A stretch of DNA of 33,896 bases, taken from an uncultured Bacteroidota bacterium (GTDB lineage Bacteria > Bacteroidota > Bacteroidia > Flavobacteriales > Flavobacteriaceae). The position numbers and the translations under genes were made by a program. Shown here piece after piece: positions 18,401 to 26,698 of the stretch. Every line of letters begins with the position of its first letter. The stretch's first letter is position 1. The notes beneath the pieces are model-generated. The model ran no database searches. It was not told the DNA's origin and saw only the letters and a list, made by a program, of their open reading frames with translations. The stretch lies in NCBI GenBank assembly GCA_903913315.1, contig CAIWKX010000192.1:1-33896 (forward strand). The letters run 5' to 3'.

Positions 18401-21400
18401 TTTGTTCCTCCACATGTAGTTGGATTAGTGCTTGTATAAGATGGTTGCGCTTGAATTGTAAATGACGCTGTGTAGTAAGCACCATTATTATCAATAAATA
18501 CAGTTTCACTACATCCTGTTGTTGTTGTAGAACTTCCAGAAATATCATAATATACTTGAATAGTATAATTCCCTGGAGGGTATGTCGTCAAATCAATAGG
18601 GTTTTCTGTTGGATATAATGCGTCTGGCAGTACTTTGTGCCATTTTTGATCTCCCACATTACATGGTCCACCACCAACATTAAAGGCTCCAGAGCCACAA
18701 TCGCTGAACCAAGGTAAATCCATTACTTGAAAAGTTCCTGGTGTTCCTGCTTGAGGGTATATTCTATAATTTAAGCGCGCGCTACAAACATTCGAAGATG
18801 CGTTTTTAAATGTTTTTATTTCTGCTCCTTTTAACATTAATGAACTTGAATTTTGCAAGTATGTTCCCAAATTAGAATCTGGGAAAATATTTGACGCAGG
18901 TCCTATGATGTCTGCCCCGGAACCAACCGTGTTAAAGAAGTTAGAAGTAGAACAATTTGCTAACCAAACAGCACTTGCATAACTGCCAAAAGCGCAATTT
19001 GTATTTACGGTTATATTCATCGTAACTGTGCTTGCGCATTGTCCTGAAGTAGGAGTAAATGTATATGTTCCGCTTGCAGTGTTACTCACTGTTGCAGGTG
19101 ACCAAGTTCCAGTAATACCATTTGTTGAAGTTGTTGGTAATACTGGCGCTGTAGCACCAGCGCAAAATGGAGCTGGTTCTAAAAATAATGGAGTAGTACC
19201 TGGATTTACAGTAATACTCATAGTTATTGGATTAGCACATTGTGTCGAACTTGGTGTAAAAGTATATTGCGTAGTACCAACCGTTGTATTATCAACCACA
19301 CTAGGAGACCAAGTCCCTGTAATTGGCGTAGCATCATTTGATGATGTCGGTAAAACAGGAGCTGTTGTGCCAACACAGAACGGTGCTATTTGCGTAAACG
19401 TTGGTGTAACCATTCCAGTCACCGTAATAGTTTGTGAACTAGAAGATGATTGAGGACACAAAGGATTATTATCTGACGAAGTTGCTGTCAAAGTATAAGT
19501 ACCTATAGTAGTAGGAGTAAAAACAACTGATGACCCTGTTGCAGCACTTAAGTTGGTTGCAGGAGACCAAGTATATTGCCCAGTACCACCAGTAGCATTT
19601 AATGTAGCTGTTTGACCTAAACAAATAGTTGATGTATTTGTTTGTGTAGATTCTGATATTAATACTGGTGATTGAATACCTGAACTACTTGCTATTACAT
19701 AACTACAAACATCACCAGCAAAACCGTCGATCATGATATAGTAAGTATTTCCCACTGTTAAACCAGTAGCCGAAACATTAACCGCTCCACTAGCAACAGT
19801 TCCCGGACTCCAACATGTATAACTAGTTACTGGACCTGAACCACAAGTTGCCGCACTAAAAACCATAATTTGAATACCTCCTCCTTGTTGACTATTTGTT
19901 ACCCAAACATCAAAAGATATAGTCGATGAGCTTGCTACAAAAGTTAGGAAAGAATTATTTTCAATCGAACCACAAAAAGCATTAAGTAATTCCGGCCAAT
20001 AATCCGCTGTATAAGAAGCTGATGTATTTCCACAATAGCCGTTTAAATTACAAATTGGAGTGGCAATTGCACAAGTATTTCCTGCAGCAGTATTATTAAT
20101 ACAACTAGGTGGTGGTGTAGCAAAACTTACTACATTTGACCAGAAACTACTGTCTGTAGTACTACAAACTGCTCTAATGTAGACATCTTTAGATCCAGAT
20201 GTGAACCCACTATAGTTAAATGGATTGGTTGTAGCTGTTACCCAACCTGTCGAAGTAGCTGTTGGAGCAGGTGATCCAGCTGGTAATACTAAAATTTGCC
20301 ACGAAGTAGCGGTTCCAATTTGTGTCCAAGCAATTGTTGCACTATTTTGAGTAATATTTGAAACTGATACTGCTGTTGGTTTTGGACATGTTGGAGGTGG
20401 TGCGCAAGTTACATTTGCAACCCATCCTGTAGCAGTTACTGAACTATCAGACGTAAATACAAAAGTTAAACAACCATCAACAGTTGAAGATGTTACACTA
20501 GGAGGTAATGTGGTACCTGTATATGTTCCTAATAAAGTACCTGTAGTACTATTTCCATCATAAATATTTAGGAAATCAAAACCGTCTTCTAAATCAAATG
20601 AGGTAAAAGTTACCGTAGCTTGTTGCCCAGAAGAAGGACAAATAACAGTTGTTACGTTTGAACTATTTGCATAATTACCACTTGCTCCTCCTGGATCAGT
20701 AAAAGTACCTCCACAAGCTGGTGGAGCCAATAATGTAGTAATATTAATACCTGTAGACCAAACGCTACTATCTGTTGAAGAACAAACTGCTCTTAAATAT
20801 AATGTATAGCAAGTATTTGGTGTTAATCCGGTAAATGTATATGTATTGTTAGTTGTAGGTGTAATTATTATACCTGTACTAGAAGCTGTCGGTGCAGCTG
20901 AACCACAAGGTAAAGCCAACATTTCGAATTGAGTTGCAGTACTATTGTTAGTCCATGTTAATGTTCCTGAATTAGATGTCACTGCTGACGTTGCTAATGC
21001 AGAAGGTGCTGGACACGTTGGAGCTGGAGCACAAGTAATATTGGCAACCCATCCTGTAGAAGTTACTGAACTATCAGAAGTAAATACAAAAGTTAAACAT
21101 CCTCCTGGAGTTGAATTGGTCATTGCTGGAGGCAAAGTAGTACCTGTGTAAGTTCCAAGCAAAGTTCCTGTGGCACTATTTCCATCATATACATTCAGAA
21201 AATCAAAACTATTTTCAACATTAAATGAAGTAAATGTAACGGTTACTAAATCCGTTGGATTAGTAGCACAAATAGTTGTTGTAATGTTTTCATTATTTGA
21301 ATAGTTTCCAGAAGCCCCTCCTGAATCAACAAAATTACCTCCACAAGCAGGTGGAGCAATAAGTGTCGTAATATTTACTCCTGCTGACCATAAACTACTA

Positions 21401-24231
21401 TCTGAAGAAGAACATACCGCTCTTACATATAAAGTATAACAAGTCAATGGGGTTAATCCTGTAAATGTGTATGTGTTAGTTGTAGGAGTAATTATAGTTC
21501 CTGAACTTGAAGCTGTCGGTGCAGCTGAACCACATGGTAAAGCCAACATTTCAAATTGAATTGCTGTACTATTGTTGGTCCATGTTAATGTTCCTGAATT
21601 AGAAGTAACTGATGACGTTACTAATGCTGTTGGCTTAGGACAAGTTGGAGCAGGTGCACAAGTAATATTGGCAACCCATCCAGCTCGTGTTGTACTTGCG
21701 TTAGAAGTAAAAACAAAATACAAACAACCTCCAGGGACTGATGAAACAATTGGTCCAGGCAACGTTGTTGTTAAATTTCCAGAATAGGTTCCTATTAGTG
21801 GAGCAGAAGCATTACTTCCATCATACACTTTTAAAACGTCATTATTTGCTTGAGTGTTAAAAGCAGTAAATGTTACTGTTACTACATCAGTTGAATTTGT
21901 TGGACATATTAATGTAGGCGTATTTTCATTGTTGCTATAATTTCCTGAAATTCCGCCTGAATCCACAAAATTACCACCACAGCCAACTGGAGCAACAGTA
22001 GTTGTAGCTGATACTGGACCGCTCCATAAACTAGAACTTGAAGAAGAACAAACTGCTCTTACATAAAAATCATAACATGTTAATGGAGATAATCCTGTTA
22101 CAGCAAATGGATTCGATGAGGCAGATATAACTCCCGTAGCAGTTGCTGTTGGAGCGGCAGATCCACAAGGTAAAGCTATCACTTCCCAAGCTGAGGCTAC
22201 ACTTGTATCTGGATTTTGTGGTTGTGTCCAACCTACTGTAACTGAATTATATGATATTGCTGATGTATTTAATACAATTGGGCTTTGACAAGATGGTGCT
22301 GGCGCACAGGTTACATTAGCAACCCAACCAGCTGCATTTGTAGTTCCATCTGAAGTAAATACAAAAGTTAAACATCCATCAGGTGAAGAAGAGGTGACTG
22401 CTGGAGGTATGGTTGTTCCAGAATATGTGGCTAACAAAGTTCCTGTAGTCCCATTTCCATTATATACTTTTAATAAGTCCGTATTTAATTGGGTATTAAA
22501 AGATGTAAAAGTTACTGTTACCTGATCGCCTGGGTTCACAGGGCAAATTGGATACGTAATATTAGCATTATTTGCATAATTTCCTGCCTGTCCACCTGCA
22601 TCTACAAAAAGTCCACCACAAACTGGTGGTGCAACTGCGGTAGTGAATGCGAAAGGTCCAGCCCAAGCACTAAAAGTTCCATTTCCACAATCAGCTCTTA
22701 CCCAATACTGATATGCAGTGTCTGGTGTTAAACTAGTTACCGGTGTATTAGTGCTTGAAGATGTTTGTGTTCCCGAACCAGATGGTATTGCTGAACCCGC
22801 TGTTTGAACCGCATACTCCCATGAAGTAGAGGTTGCGTTGGTCCAACTTAATTGAGTTCCTGTTGATGTAGTATTAGCCACCGCTAAAGCAGTGGGTTGA
22901 GCACAATTTAATTGTTGGATAACTAAAGAATAAGGATATGTTTGTGTTGTTGCACTAGAAGAAAGTACAATAATATAAGTCTGTCCTGCTGTAACATTCA
23001 AACTTGGTATTGTTCTCACTCCACTTCCAGTATTTGCTACACCAGCTAAACAAGTTACTCCTACATTGGAACATCCCTGATAAACAAAAACACCAGAGCT
23101 AGATCCCGTAGGTGTCATAGTAACACTAATAGCCCCTGTTGTGGTTGCTGTGTAAGAATAAAACACATCATTCCCCTGCATATAATTTGTAGCTGTTCCG
23201 GCACAAGCTGTTGGTTGCGTTACATCATAGGTGTCACCGTAATTTGCTGTATTATCACTAGTACTGTAAGGCAATGAAGAAACTGTAATCGCCGTGGCAC
23301 ATGTTAATCCAGGTGTTAAAGTCGTAAAGTTATATGGGCCAACCCAATTGCTATTGCTATTTGAACATAATGATCTAACATAATATACGTATCCTGTAGT
23401 TGGTGTTAATCCTGTTGCTACATATGGCAATGTCCCACTATATACAACCCCAACGCCAGTTGGACTGCTTGTTGAAGGAATTACTTCTATTTCCCATGAA
23501 GTGGAACCACTTGGATTAGTCCAACTCAAATTAGCTGTACTTTGTGTAATACCTGTAGCAGTTAACGTTGTTGGTTCCAAACAACGCTGAACTAATTTAA
23601 CATCATCTATATACCAACTATTTCCCCCTAGAGCTGCTGTTGGTTGATTAAAATTTCTAACAAATGCAATAAAAATTTGTTGCCCAGCATAAGCTGAAAG
23701 ATCAACTGTTTTCAACTCATATACATTGTAAGTAGCAGCTATAGTAGTTTGATCCCAACTTTGTACTGTCGTTGTATAATTTGCTAACGTAGTTTGAGAA
23801 CCTGCTGTTGTATTTGTATTCACTTTAATCAAATAATTTACAGCATCAGCAACATTAAATCCCGTTCTTGTATAAAAAGTTAACTGCCCATTTGCTGGAA
23901 CAGTAACTAAAGGTGTTGCTAAATAATCTTCGGAAACAACTCCGGCAGCTCCGTTTTGTTTTCTGTTAATAAAAGCAGCTTGTGTACCATTATAAAAATT
24001 GGTTGTCGCTCTATCCCATCTTTTTTGAGGGGAGCCAGCTACTCCGTTGTCAAATACTGCCCATTGATTTCCAGTAGCTCCTGTACCTAAAGTCCATGGG
24101 GATACGGCAACTGGCAATGCTAAATCTGGACCAGTTGTGTTTTCAAATCCTTCTGTACCAGGTGTCGGAAATTGAGAATAACCAACGAACGAAAACAATA
24201 AAGCAAATAGTAAAAAGGTAATTTTTTTCAT
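15412..24231 (-). CDS. Giant T9SS-secreted multidomain adhesin with type B C-terminal domain
   Basis: 2939 residues, Thr/Ser/Asn/Gly-rich and poor in Lys/Arg. Domain order: signal peptide (1-19); MAM/choice-of-anchor-J-like jelly roll (about 21-215); fn3 (about 216-305); PPC-like beta domain (about 308-440); fn3 (about 441-530); four tandem CUB-fn3 modules (538-1376); a Cys-rich beta domain (about 1377-1530); PKD/Ig-like domain; two tandem APVLPTSS modules; an unassigned stretch (about 1744-1930); further Ig-like modules; a lamin-tail-like domain (about 2195-2380); three tandem Ig-like repeats (2528 to about 2758); and a gliding-motility-type C-terminal domain (about 2857-2939, ISPNPNPDGKNDFFDL to the end). 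That last domain is the T9SS type B sorting signal. The likely role is adhesion or SprB-like gliding. It is first in an operon with PorP- and PorE-like genes; ligand unknown. Confidence 0.93.
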   Translation of the reverse strand: MKKITFLLFALLFSFVGYSQFPTPGTEGFENTTGPDLALPVAVSPWTLGTGATGNQWAVFDNGVAGSPQKRWDRATTNFYNGTQAAFINRKQNGAAGVVSEDYLATPLVTVPANGQLTFYTRTGFNVADAVNYLIKVNTNTTAGSQTTLANYTTTVQSWDQTTIAATYNVYELKTVDLSAYAGQQIFIAFVRNFNQPTAALGGNSWYIDDVKLVQRCLEPTTLTATGITQSTANLSWTNPSGSTSWEIEVIPSTSSPTGVGVVYSGTLPYVATGLTPTTGYVYYVRSLCSNSNSNWVGPYNFTTLTPGLTCATAITVSSLPYSTSDNTANYGDTYDVTQPTACAGTATNYMQGNDVFYSYTATTTGAISVTMTPTGSSSGVFVYQGCSNVGVTCLAGVANTGSGVRTIPSLNVTAGQTYIIVLSSSATTQTYPYSLVIQQLNCAQPTALAVANTTSTGTQLSWTNATSTSWEYAVQTAGSAIPSGSGTQTSSSTNTPVTSLTPDTAYQYWVRADCGNGTFSAWAGPFAFTTAVAPPVCGGLFVDAGGQAGNYANNANITYPICPVNPGDQVTVTFTSFNTQLNTDLLKVYNGNGTTGTLLATYSGTTIPPAVTSSSPDGCLTFVFTSDGTTNAAGWVANVTCAPAPSCQSPIVLNTSAISYNSVTVGWTQPQNPDTSVASAWEVIALPCGSAAPTATATGVISASSNPFAVTGLSPLTCYDFYVRAVCSSSSSSLWSGPVSATTTVAPVGCGGNFVDSGGISGNYSNNENTPTLICPTNSTDVVTVTFTAFNTQANNDVLKVYDGSNASAPLIGTYSGNLTTTLPGPIVSSVPGGCLYFVFTSNASTTRAGWVANITCAPAPTCPKPTALVTSSVTSNSGTLTWTNNSTAIQFEMLALPCGSAAPTASSSGTIITPTTNTYTFTGLTPLTCYTLYVRAVCSSSDSSLWSAGVNITTLIAPPACGGNFVDSGGASGNYSNNENITTTICATNPTDLVTVTFTSFNVENSFDFLNVYDGNSATGTLLGTYTGTTLPPAMTNSTPGGCLTFVFTSDSSVTSTGWVANITCAPAPTCPAPSALATSAVTSNSGTLTWTNNSTATQFEMLALPCGSAAPTASSTGIIITPTTNNTYTFTGLTPNTCYTLYLRAVCSSTDSSVWSTGINITTLLAPPACGGTFTDPGGASGNYANSSNVTTVICPSSGQQATVTFTSFDLEDGFDFLNIYDGNSTTGTLLGTYTGTTLPPSVTSSTVDGCLTFVFTSDSSVTATGWVANVTCAPPPTCPKPTAVSVSNITQNSATIAWTQIGTATSWQILVLPAGSPAPTATSTGWVTATTNPFNYSGFTSGSKDVYIRAVCSTTDSSFWSNVVSFATPPPSCINNTAAGNTCAIATPICNLNGYCGNTSASYTADYWPELLNAFCGSIENNSFLTFVASSSTISFDVWVTNSQQGGGIQIMVFSAATCGSGPVTSYTCWSPGTVASGAVNVSATGLTVGNTYYIMIDGFAGDVCSYVIASSSGIQSPVLISESTQTNTSTICLGQTATLNATGGTGQYTWSPATNLSAATGSSVVFTPTTIGTYTLTATSSDNNPLCPQSSSSSQTITVTGMVTPTFTQIAPFCVGTTAPVLPTSSNDATPITGTWSPSVVDNTTVGTTQYTFTPSSTQCANPITMSITVNPGTTPLFLEPAPFCAGATAPVLPTTSTNGITGTWSPATVSNTASGTYTFTPTSGQCASTVTMNITVNTNCAFGSYASAVWLANCSTSNFFNTVGSGADIIGPASNIFPDSNLGTYLQNSSSLMLKGAEIKTFKNASSNVCSARLNYRIYPQAGTPGTFQVMDLPWFSDCGSGAFNVGGGPCNVGDQKWHKVLPDALYPTENPIDLTTYPPGNYTIQVYYDISGSSTTTTGCSETVFIDNNGAYYTASFTIQAQPSYTSTNPTTCGGTNGSITISGLAPNTSYGVSYIQNTEVTVGPQTISSDNNGTIVINGLNAGTYSNFLVTINGCSYPYNTPIVLVDPTPPSVSVNSPTVCASQPATVTATPTSIGNYSYAWTVPTSGTDPGNVATFTTTVAGVYSVVITDTTTGCLSTSASGTVGFNPLIVPTFATIPTVCNGATAPVLPTSSTNATPITGTWLPASIDSTVAGDTTFTFTPDLGQCSQPISIVVTVTPAITIQTTVTQPTCALPSGTIQVTSPISSLGATPTDLFISEVTDSNSGSLSYIELFNGTGATINLSNYAIKTANNGNAYSFTLPLNNVNLTTGSTYVIALGNDDSCPSTPGGDGSLAAQSSPSGSVNFAVNGNDHFGLFNGTTQIDSWGIFGNSNWAPSSIGTEGADFRRKNTISPLPNTTYNNSDWDIIDYAGSGAANCANNDYSNIGIYSLPPVSSYQYSIDGGAYSSNTTFAGLPTGDHIVSVLDTTTGCSASTTVTINTATPVPAVTTFSYTSPVCANVAATLTPTPSVGFTSGGQYTASPVGLLIDANTGVVNLASSTPGTYSVTYTVLDNSALCISGTSSSTPLVINVVPTATVNSPSACAGQSATVTATALPTTGTYNYVWTNTVGATDPGNVSSFGATMAGTYSVIVTDALSGCASASASGTVTINALPTVTVNSPTVCQGQTATVTAVASPTGTFTYVWTVPTGASNPGNVATFNATVSGNYGVTITDTTTGCTSVSATSTVTINALPTVTVTGDTVCQGSQATITANPIPTTGTYNYVWTGPTTPGNVASFTTTTAGTYSVIITDTTTGCTSVSASGTAAFIPAFDFTINGECINNDFILEVVPTGSSFDLNTSNFTWQFDSNTVGSNNATFDVTSYVHAATPAPQLPLTFSVNVTTADGCQQSHPITLDRIYCDIQKGISPNPNPDGKNDFFDLRLMNVQTLSIFNRYGTKVYSKGDYTNEWIGQSDSGSELPDGTYYYVIDFKNDQPTKTGWIYINRQNK
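15960..16650 (-). repeat. Three tandem 243-bp Ig-like repeats in the adhesin gene
   Basis: Units begin at 16650, 16407 and 16164, exactly 243 bases (81 residues) apart. Each encodes a C-G-ATVTA opening, YVWT, PGNV-F, an AGTYSV-ITD-type strand and a final GC-S-SA. A fourth, isolated copy lies near 17950-18160. Such exact spacing suggests recent duplication with selection for length. Confidence 0.8.
20104..22620 (-). repeat. Four tandem CUB-fn3 modules of about 630 bp
   Basis: Units start at the first Cys codon of the CUB domain: 22620, 21981, 21345 and 20715, giving lengths of 639, 636, 630 and 612 bases. Each encodes CGG-F-D-GG-GNY-N, then a VTVTFTSF-type strand, GCL-FVFTSD, GWVAN-TCAP, and an fn3 domain ending in Y-RAVCSS. 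Similarity is clear at DNA level, for example near 20951 and 21578. Confidence 0.9.
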
Positions 24232-24284
24232 TATTATTTATTAATTTTAGTGGTTTTTGAGTTTTTTAGTTTTTAATTAATCCC

Positions 24285-24292
24285 CAAATTTA
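24285..24292 (-). promoter_or_regulatory. Bacteroidota -7 box for the adhesin operon
   Basis: On the minus strand TAAATTTG fits TAnnTTTG and lies 53 bases before the adhesin ATG. The -33 element is not at standard spacing (a TTTG lies only 10 bases upstream). The leader is AT-rich. Confidence 0.35.
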
Positions 24293-24393
24293 ACAAAATT
24301 TACAAATAAAGGAAGAAAATTAAAAGTTTTAACTAAAGATTTTTTTACTAAAGAATATTGTTCGCAGATAATCGATTTTTTATGCATTTTATC

Positions 24394-24401
24394 TATTTTT
24401 G
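24394..24401 (+). promoter_or_regulatory. Bacteroidota -7 box for hflX
   Basis: TATTTTTG matches TAnnTTTG and ends 17 bases before the hflX ATG. No good -33 box was seen. Confidence 0.45.
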
Positions 24402-24418
24402 TACAAGAAAAAAGAACC

Positions 24419-25651
24419 ATGTTAGAAATAGAAAAAACAAATTTTGAAAAAACAGTCATTGTTGGCATTGTAACTCAAAATCAAAATGAAGAAAAACTTA
24501 AAGAATATCTTGATGAGTTAGCGTTTTTAACTTTCACGGCTGGTGGGGAAGTTATCAAAAGATTTTGGCAGAAATTAGAGAAACCTAATCCTAAAACTTT
24601 TTTAGGAACTGGAAAAATGGATGAAATTCACGTCTATGTCAAAGAAAATGAAATATCTACTGTCATTTTTGACGATGAATTATCACCTTCTCAACAAAAG
24701 AATTTATCCAAACTTCTTGATTGCAAAGTTTTAGATAGAACCAACCTAATTTTAGATATTTTTGCTCAAAGAGCAGAAACATCTTACGCTAGAACTCAAG
24801 TAGAATTAGCGCAATGTCAATATTTACTACCAAGACTTTCTGGAATGTGGACGCACCTTGAACGCCAAAAAGGAGGAATCGGTCTGCGTGGACCAGGGGA
24901 AACAGAAATTGAAACTGACCGTCGAATTGTTCGTGATAGAATTGCATTATTAAAAGAAAAGATTAAAACTATTGACCGTCAAATGTCAGTTCAAAGAGGC
25001 AATCGTGGTGCCATGGTTCGTGTTGCTTTGGTTGGCTATACCAATGTTGGTAAATCGACATTAATGAATGCAGTTGGTAAAAGCGATGTGTTTGTAGAAA
25101 ATAAATTATTTGCCACATTGGACACCACGGTTAGAAAAGTAGTCATTAAAAACATGCCTTTTCTACTTTCTGACACTGTTGGTTTTATTAGAAAGTTACC
25201 TACTCAATTGGTTGAATCTTTTAAAAGCACATTAGATGAAGTTCGAGAAGCTGATTTATTACTTCATGTTGTTGACATTTCCCATCCCGATTTTGAAGAC
25301 CATATTGCCTCTGTAAATCAAATTTTATTAGACATTAAAAGCAACAATAAGCCAACTATTATGGTTTTTAATAAAATTGATGCTTTTAAACATTTGACCA
25401 TTGACGACGACGATTTGATTACTGAAAAAACTACCAAACACTACAGTTTAGAGGAATGGAAAACAACATGGATGAGCAATGTAGGTGCAAAAAAAGCTCT
25501 TTTTATATCAGCTACAGAAAAAGAAAACTTTGAACAGTTTAGAGAAATAGTTTATGAAGCTGTCAGAGAAATTCACATCACTCGTTTTCCCTACAACAAG
25601 TTTTTATATCCTGATTATAAAGATGCCGTTGAAAAAGAGGAAGAAGAATAA
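24419..25651 (+). CDS. hflX: GTPase HflX
   Basis: 410 residues, typical length. HflX binds the 50S ribosomal subunit and splits stalled or hibernating ribosomes, notably under heat stress. The N-terminal HflX domain and helical linker (about 1-195) contain the GTGKMDE and GGIGLRGPGETEIETDRR motifs. The G domain has G1 GYTNVGKST (206-214), G3 DTVGF (252-256) with the FIRKLPTQLV stretch, and G4 NKID (318-321), followed by the ISATEKENF switch (G5-like). The C-terminus ends in an acidic tail. The gene is divergent from the adhesin operon, has its own -7 box and ends at a strong bidirectional hairpin, so it appears monocistronic. No hfq or hflK/C neighbours occur. Confidence 0.96.
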   Translation: MLEIEKTNFEKTVIVGIVTQNQNEEKLKEYLDELAFLTFTAGGEVIKRFWQKLEKPNPKTFLGTGKMDEIHVYVKENEISTVIFDDELSPSQQKNLSKLLDCKVLDRTNLILDIFAQRAETSYARTQVELAQCQYLLPRLSGMWTHLERQKGGIGLRGPGETEIETDRRIVRDRIALLKEKIKTIDRQMSVQRGNRGAMVRVALVGYTNVGKSTLMNAVGKSDVFVENKLFATLDTTVRKVVIKNMPFLLSDTVGFIRKLPTQLVESFKSTLDEVREADLLLHVVDISHPDFEDHIASVNQILLDIKSNNKPTIMVFNKIDAFKHLTIDDDDLITEKTTKHYSLEEWKTTWMSNVGAKKALFISATEKENFEQFREIVYEAVREIHITRFPYNKFLYPDYKDAVEKEEEE

Positions 25652-25653
25652 AT

Positions 25654-25693
25654 AAAAAGACCTTTTGAGATTACAACAAAAGGTCTTTTTTTT
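25654..25693. terminator. Bidirectional terminator between hflX and the DUF3078 gene
   Basis: A perfect 14-bp stem (25654-25667 with 25677-25690) with a 9-base loop is followed by T on the plus strand and, because the left arm starts with A, by T on the minus strand too. It lies 2 bases after the hflX stop and 18 bases beyond the end of the convergent gene. Confidence 0.9.
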
Positions 25694-25711
25694 CTATTAA
25701 AATTAGGTAAT

Positions 25712-26596
25712 TTAAAAAGTATAATTTAATCCCAAACCAATGACTTGACGTGTTTGAAATCCTGCAAAAGCATTGTCATCATAAATGGTTTGAAAAGCAA
25801 AATTTGTTGATAAAAACTTATTGATTTTCATGTTAATATTTAAGGTATAGTCTACATCAATATTTTGAGGAACATCTAAATAATTAGAATATAAATTTAA
25901 AATATTTTCAACGGTAATATTATCCATCAATTTGAATTTATAATAGGTGTTTATTGCTGCTCCAAATTCGTATCGTGAAGATTGGCCTTGAAGTACTCCA
26001 AAGGATGAACCATTTTGTGTAAATTGAGAATCGACTATAATTATTTTTGAGGTTGCTGGTGCAATATTTATTTTTAAATTATCTCGTTTTTTCCATAACA
26101 TCCCGGGACCAAATTGAAAATAAGCCGGTGAAAACATGTGTGATGTTTTAATTCCAGACTCAAAACCAGAATCAAATTGTGTTTTAAAATTAAAAAATGC
26201 TGAATAATACCACTCCCCAGAAGCTTTTTTACCTAAAAGTGAACTAAATTGAAGCCTATCGTCGGATTTTTGTTTGTCTTGATATTTAATTTTTGTAAGT
26301 CCATAACCCGCAATTAGTTTATTGTCCCATGTCCATGTATTACTTTTGTAATTGAAATCGTAATTCACACCTATATTTCCTGAAATACTACTTTGTCCTC
26401 CAGCTAACCAATTATTGAACGTAGCTTCATTTGCTAAAAAAGTAAACACTCCTTTTTTAACCCAGCCATTAGGTTTTTCATCTTTTATATTAGATATAAC
26501 CTCTTCTGTTTTCTTTAATAATTCTTTTTCATTCATTTGTGCAAAAACGCCATTAATTCCAAAGAATAAGGTTGCTAAAAGAATACCTTTTTTCAT
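25712..26596 (-). CDS. DUF3078 family outer-membrane-type protein
   Basis: 294 residues. The signal peptide is cleaved near VFAQ (residue 20). The following section (WVKKGVFTFLANEATFNNWLAGGQSS) is the recognisable start of DUF3078 proteins, common in Bacteroidota and of unknown function. The rest is alternating beta strands rich in Tyr, Asn and Phe and ending in a terminal aromatic (NYTF), as expected of an outer-membrane barrel. It lies downstream of the suf operon on the same strand but has a complete promoter of its own (26626-26656) and ends at the shared terminator. It may also be read from suf transcripts, since no terminator was seen between. Confidence 0.85.
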   Translation of the reverse strand: MKKGILLATLFFGINGVFAQMNEKELLKKTEEVISNIKDEKPNGWVKKGVFTFLANEATFNNWLAGGQSSISGNIGVNYDFNYKSNTWTWDNKLIAGYGLTKIKYQDKQKSDDRLQFSSLLGKKASGEWYYSAFFNFKTQFDSGFESGIKTSHMFSPAYFQFGPGMLWKKRDNLKINIAPATSKIIIVDSQFTQNGSSFGVLQGQSSRYEFGAAINTYYKFKLMDNITVENILNLYSNYLDVPQNIDVDYTLNINMKINKFLSTNFAFQTIYDDNAFAGFQTRQVIGLGLNYTF

Positions 26597-26625
26597 TTTT
26601 TGTAAGATTTTTTAAAATTCGAGTG

Positions 26626-26656
26626 CAAAGGTATGAATACATTTGACTTTTTCAAA
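26626..26656 (-). promoter_or_regulatory. Complete Bacteroidota promoter for the DUF3078 gene
   Basis: Read on the minus strand: TTTG (26653-26656), exactly 19 bases, then TACCTTTG (26626-26633). Both the -33 and -7 boxes and the spacing match the Bacteroidota sigma consensus. It lies 29 bases before the ATG and is the best promoter match in the window. Confidence 0.75.
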
Positions 26657-26698
26657 TCTTTTTAAAAAATGTAATAAGTTGATTTTGTAGAATTTAAA

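Noticed and set aside
19028..19453. 141-codon plus-strand frame within the adhesin gene
   Set aside because: Antisense to the two APVLPTSS modules, with an internally repetitive Val/Gly-rich product; a consequence of the repeat on the coding strand.
20945..21787. Two plus-strand frames with similar starts (MLVHVNVPEL)
   Set aside because: They are antisense to successive CUB-fn3 modules; they resemble each other only because the modules are duplicated.
20104..22620. Regular repeats considered as a CRISPR or satellite array
   Set aside because: The units are about 630 bases, fully coding and in frame, with domain-level conservation; there are no short identical repeats with spacers.
24277..24468. 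Minus-strand 63-codon frame overlapping the hflX start
   Set aside because: It covers the hflX promoter and start codons and the adhesin leader, and its product has no recognisable features.
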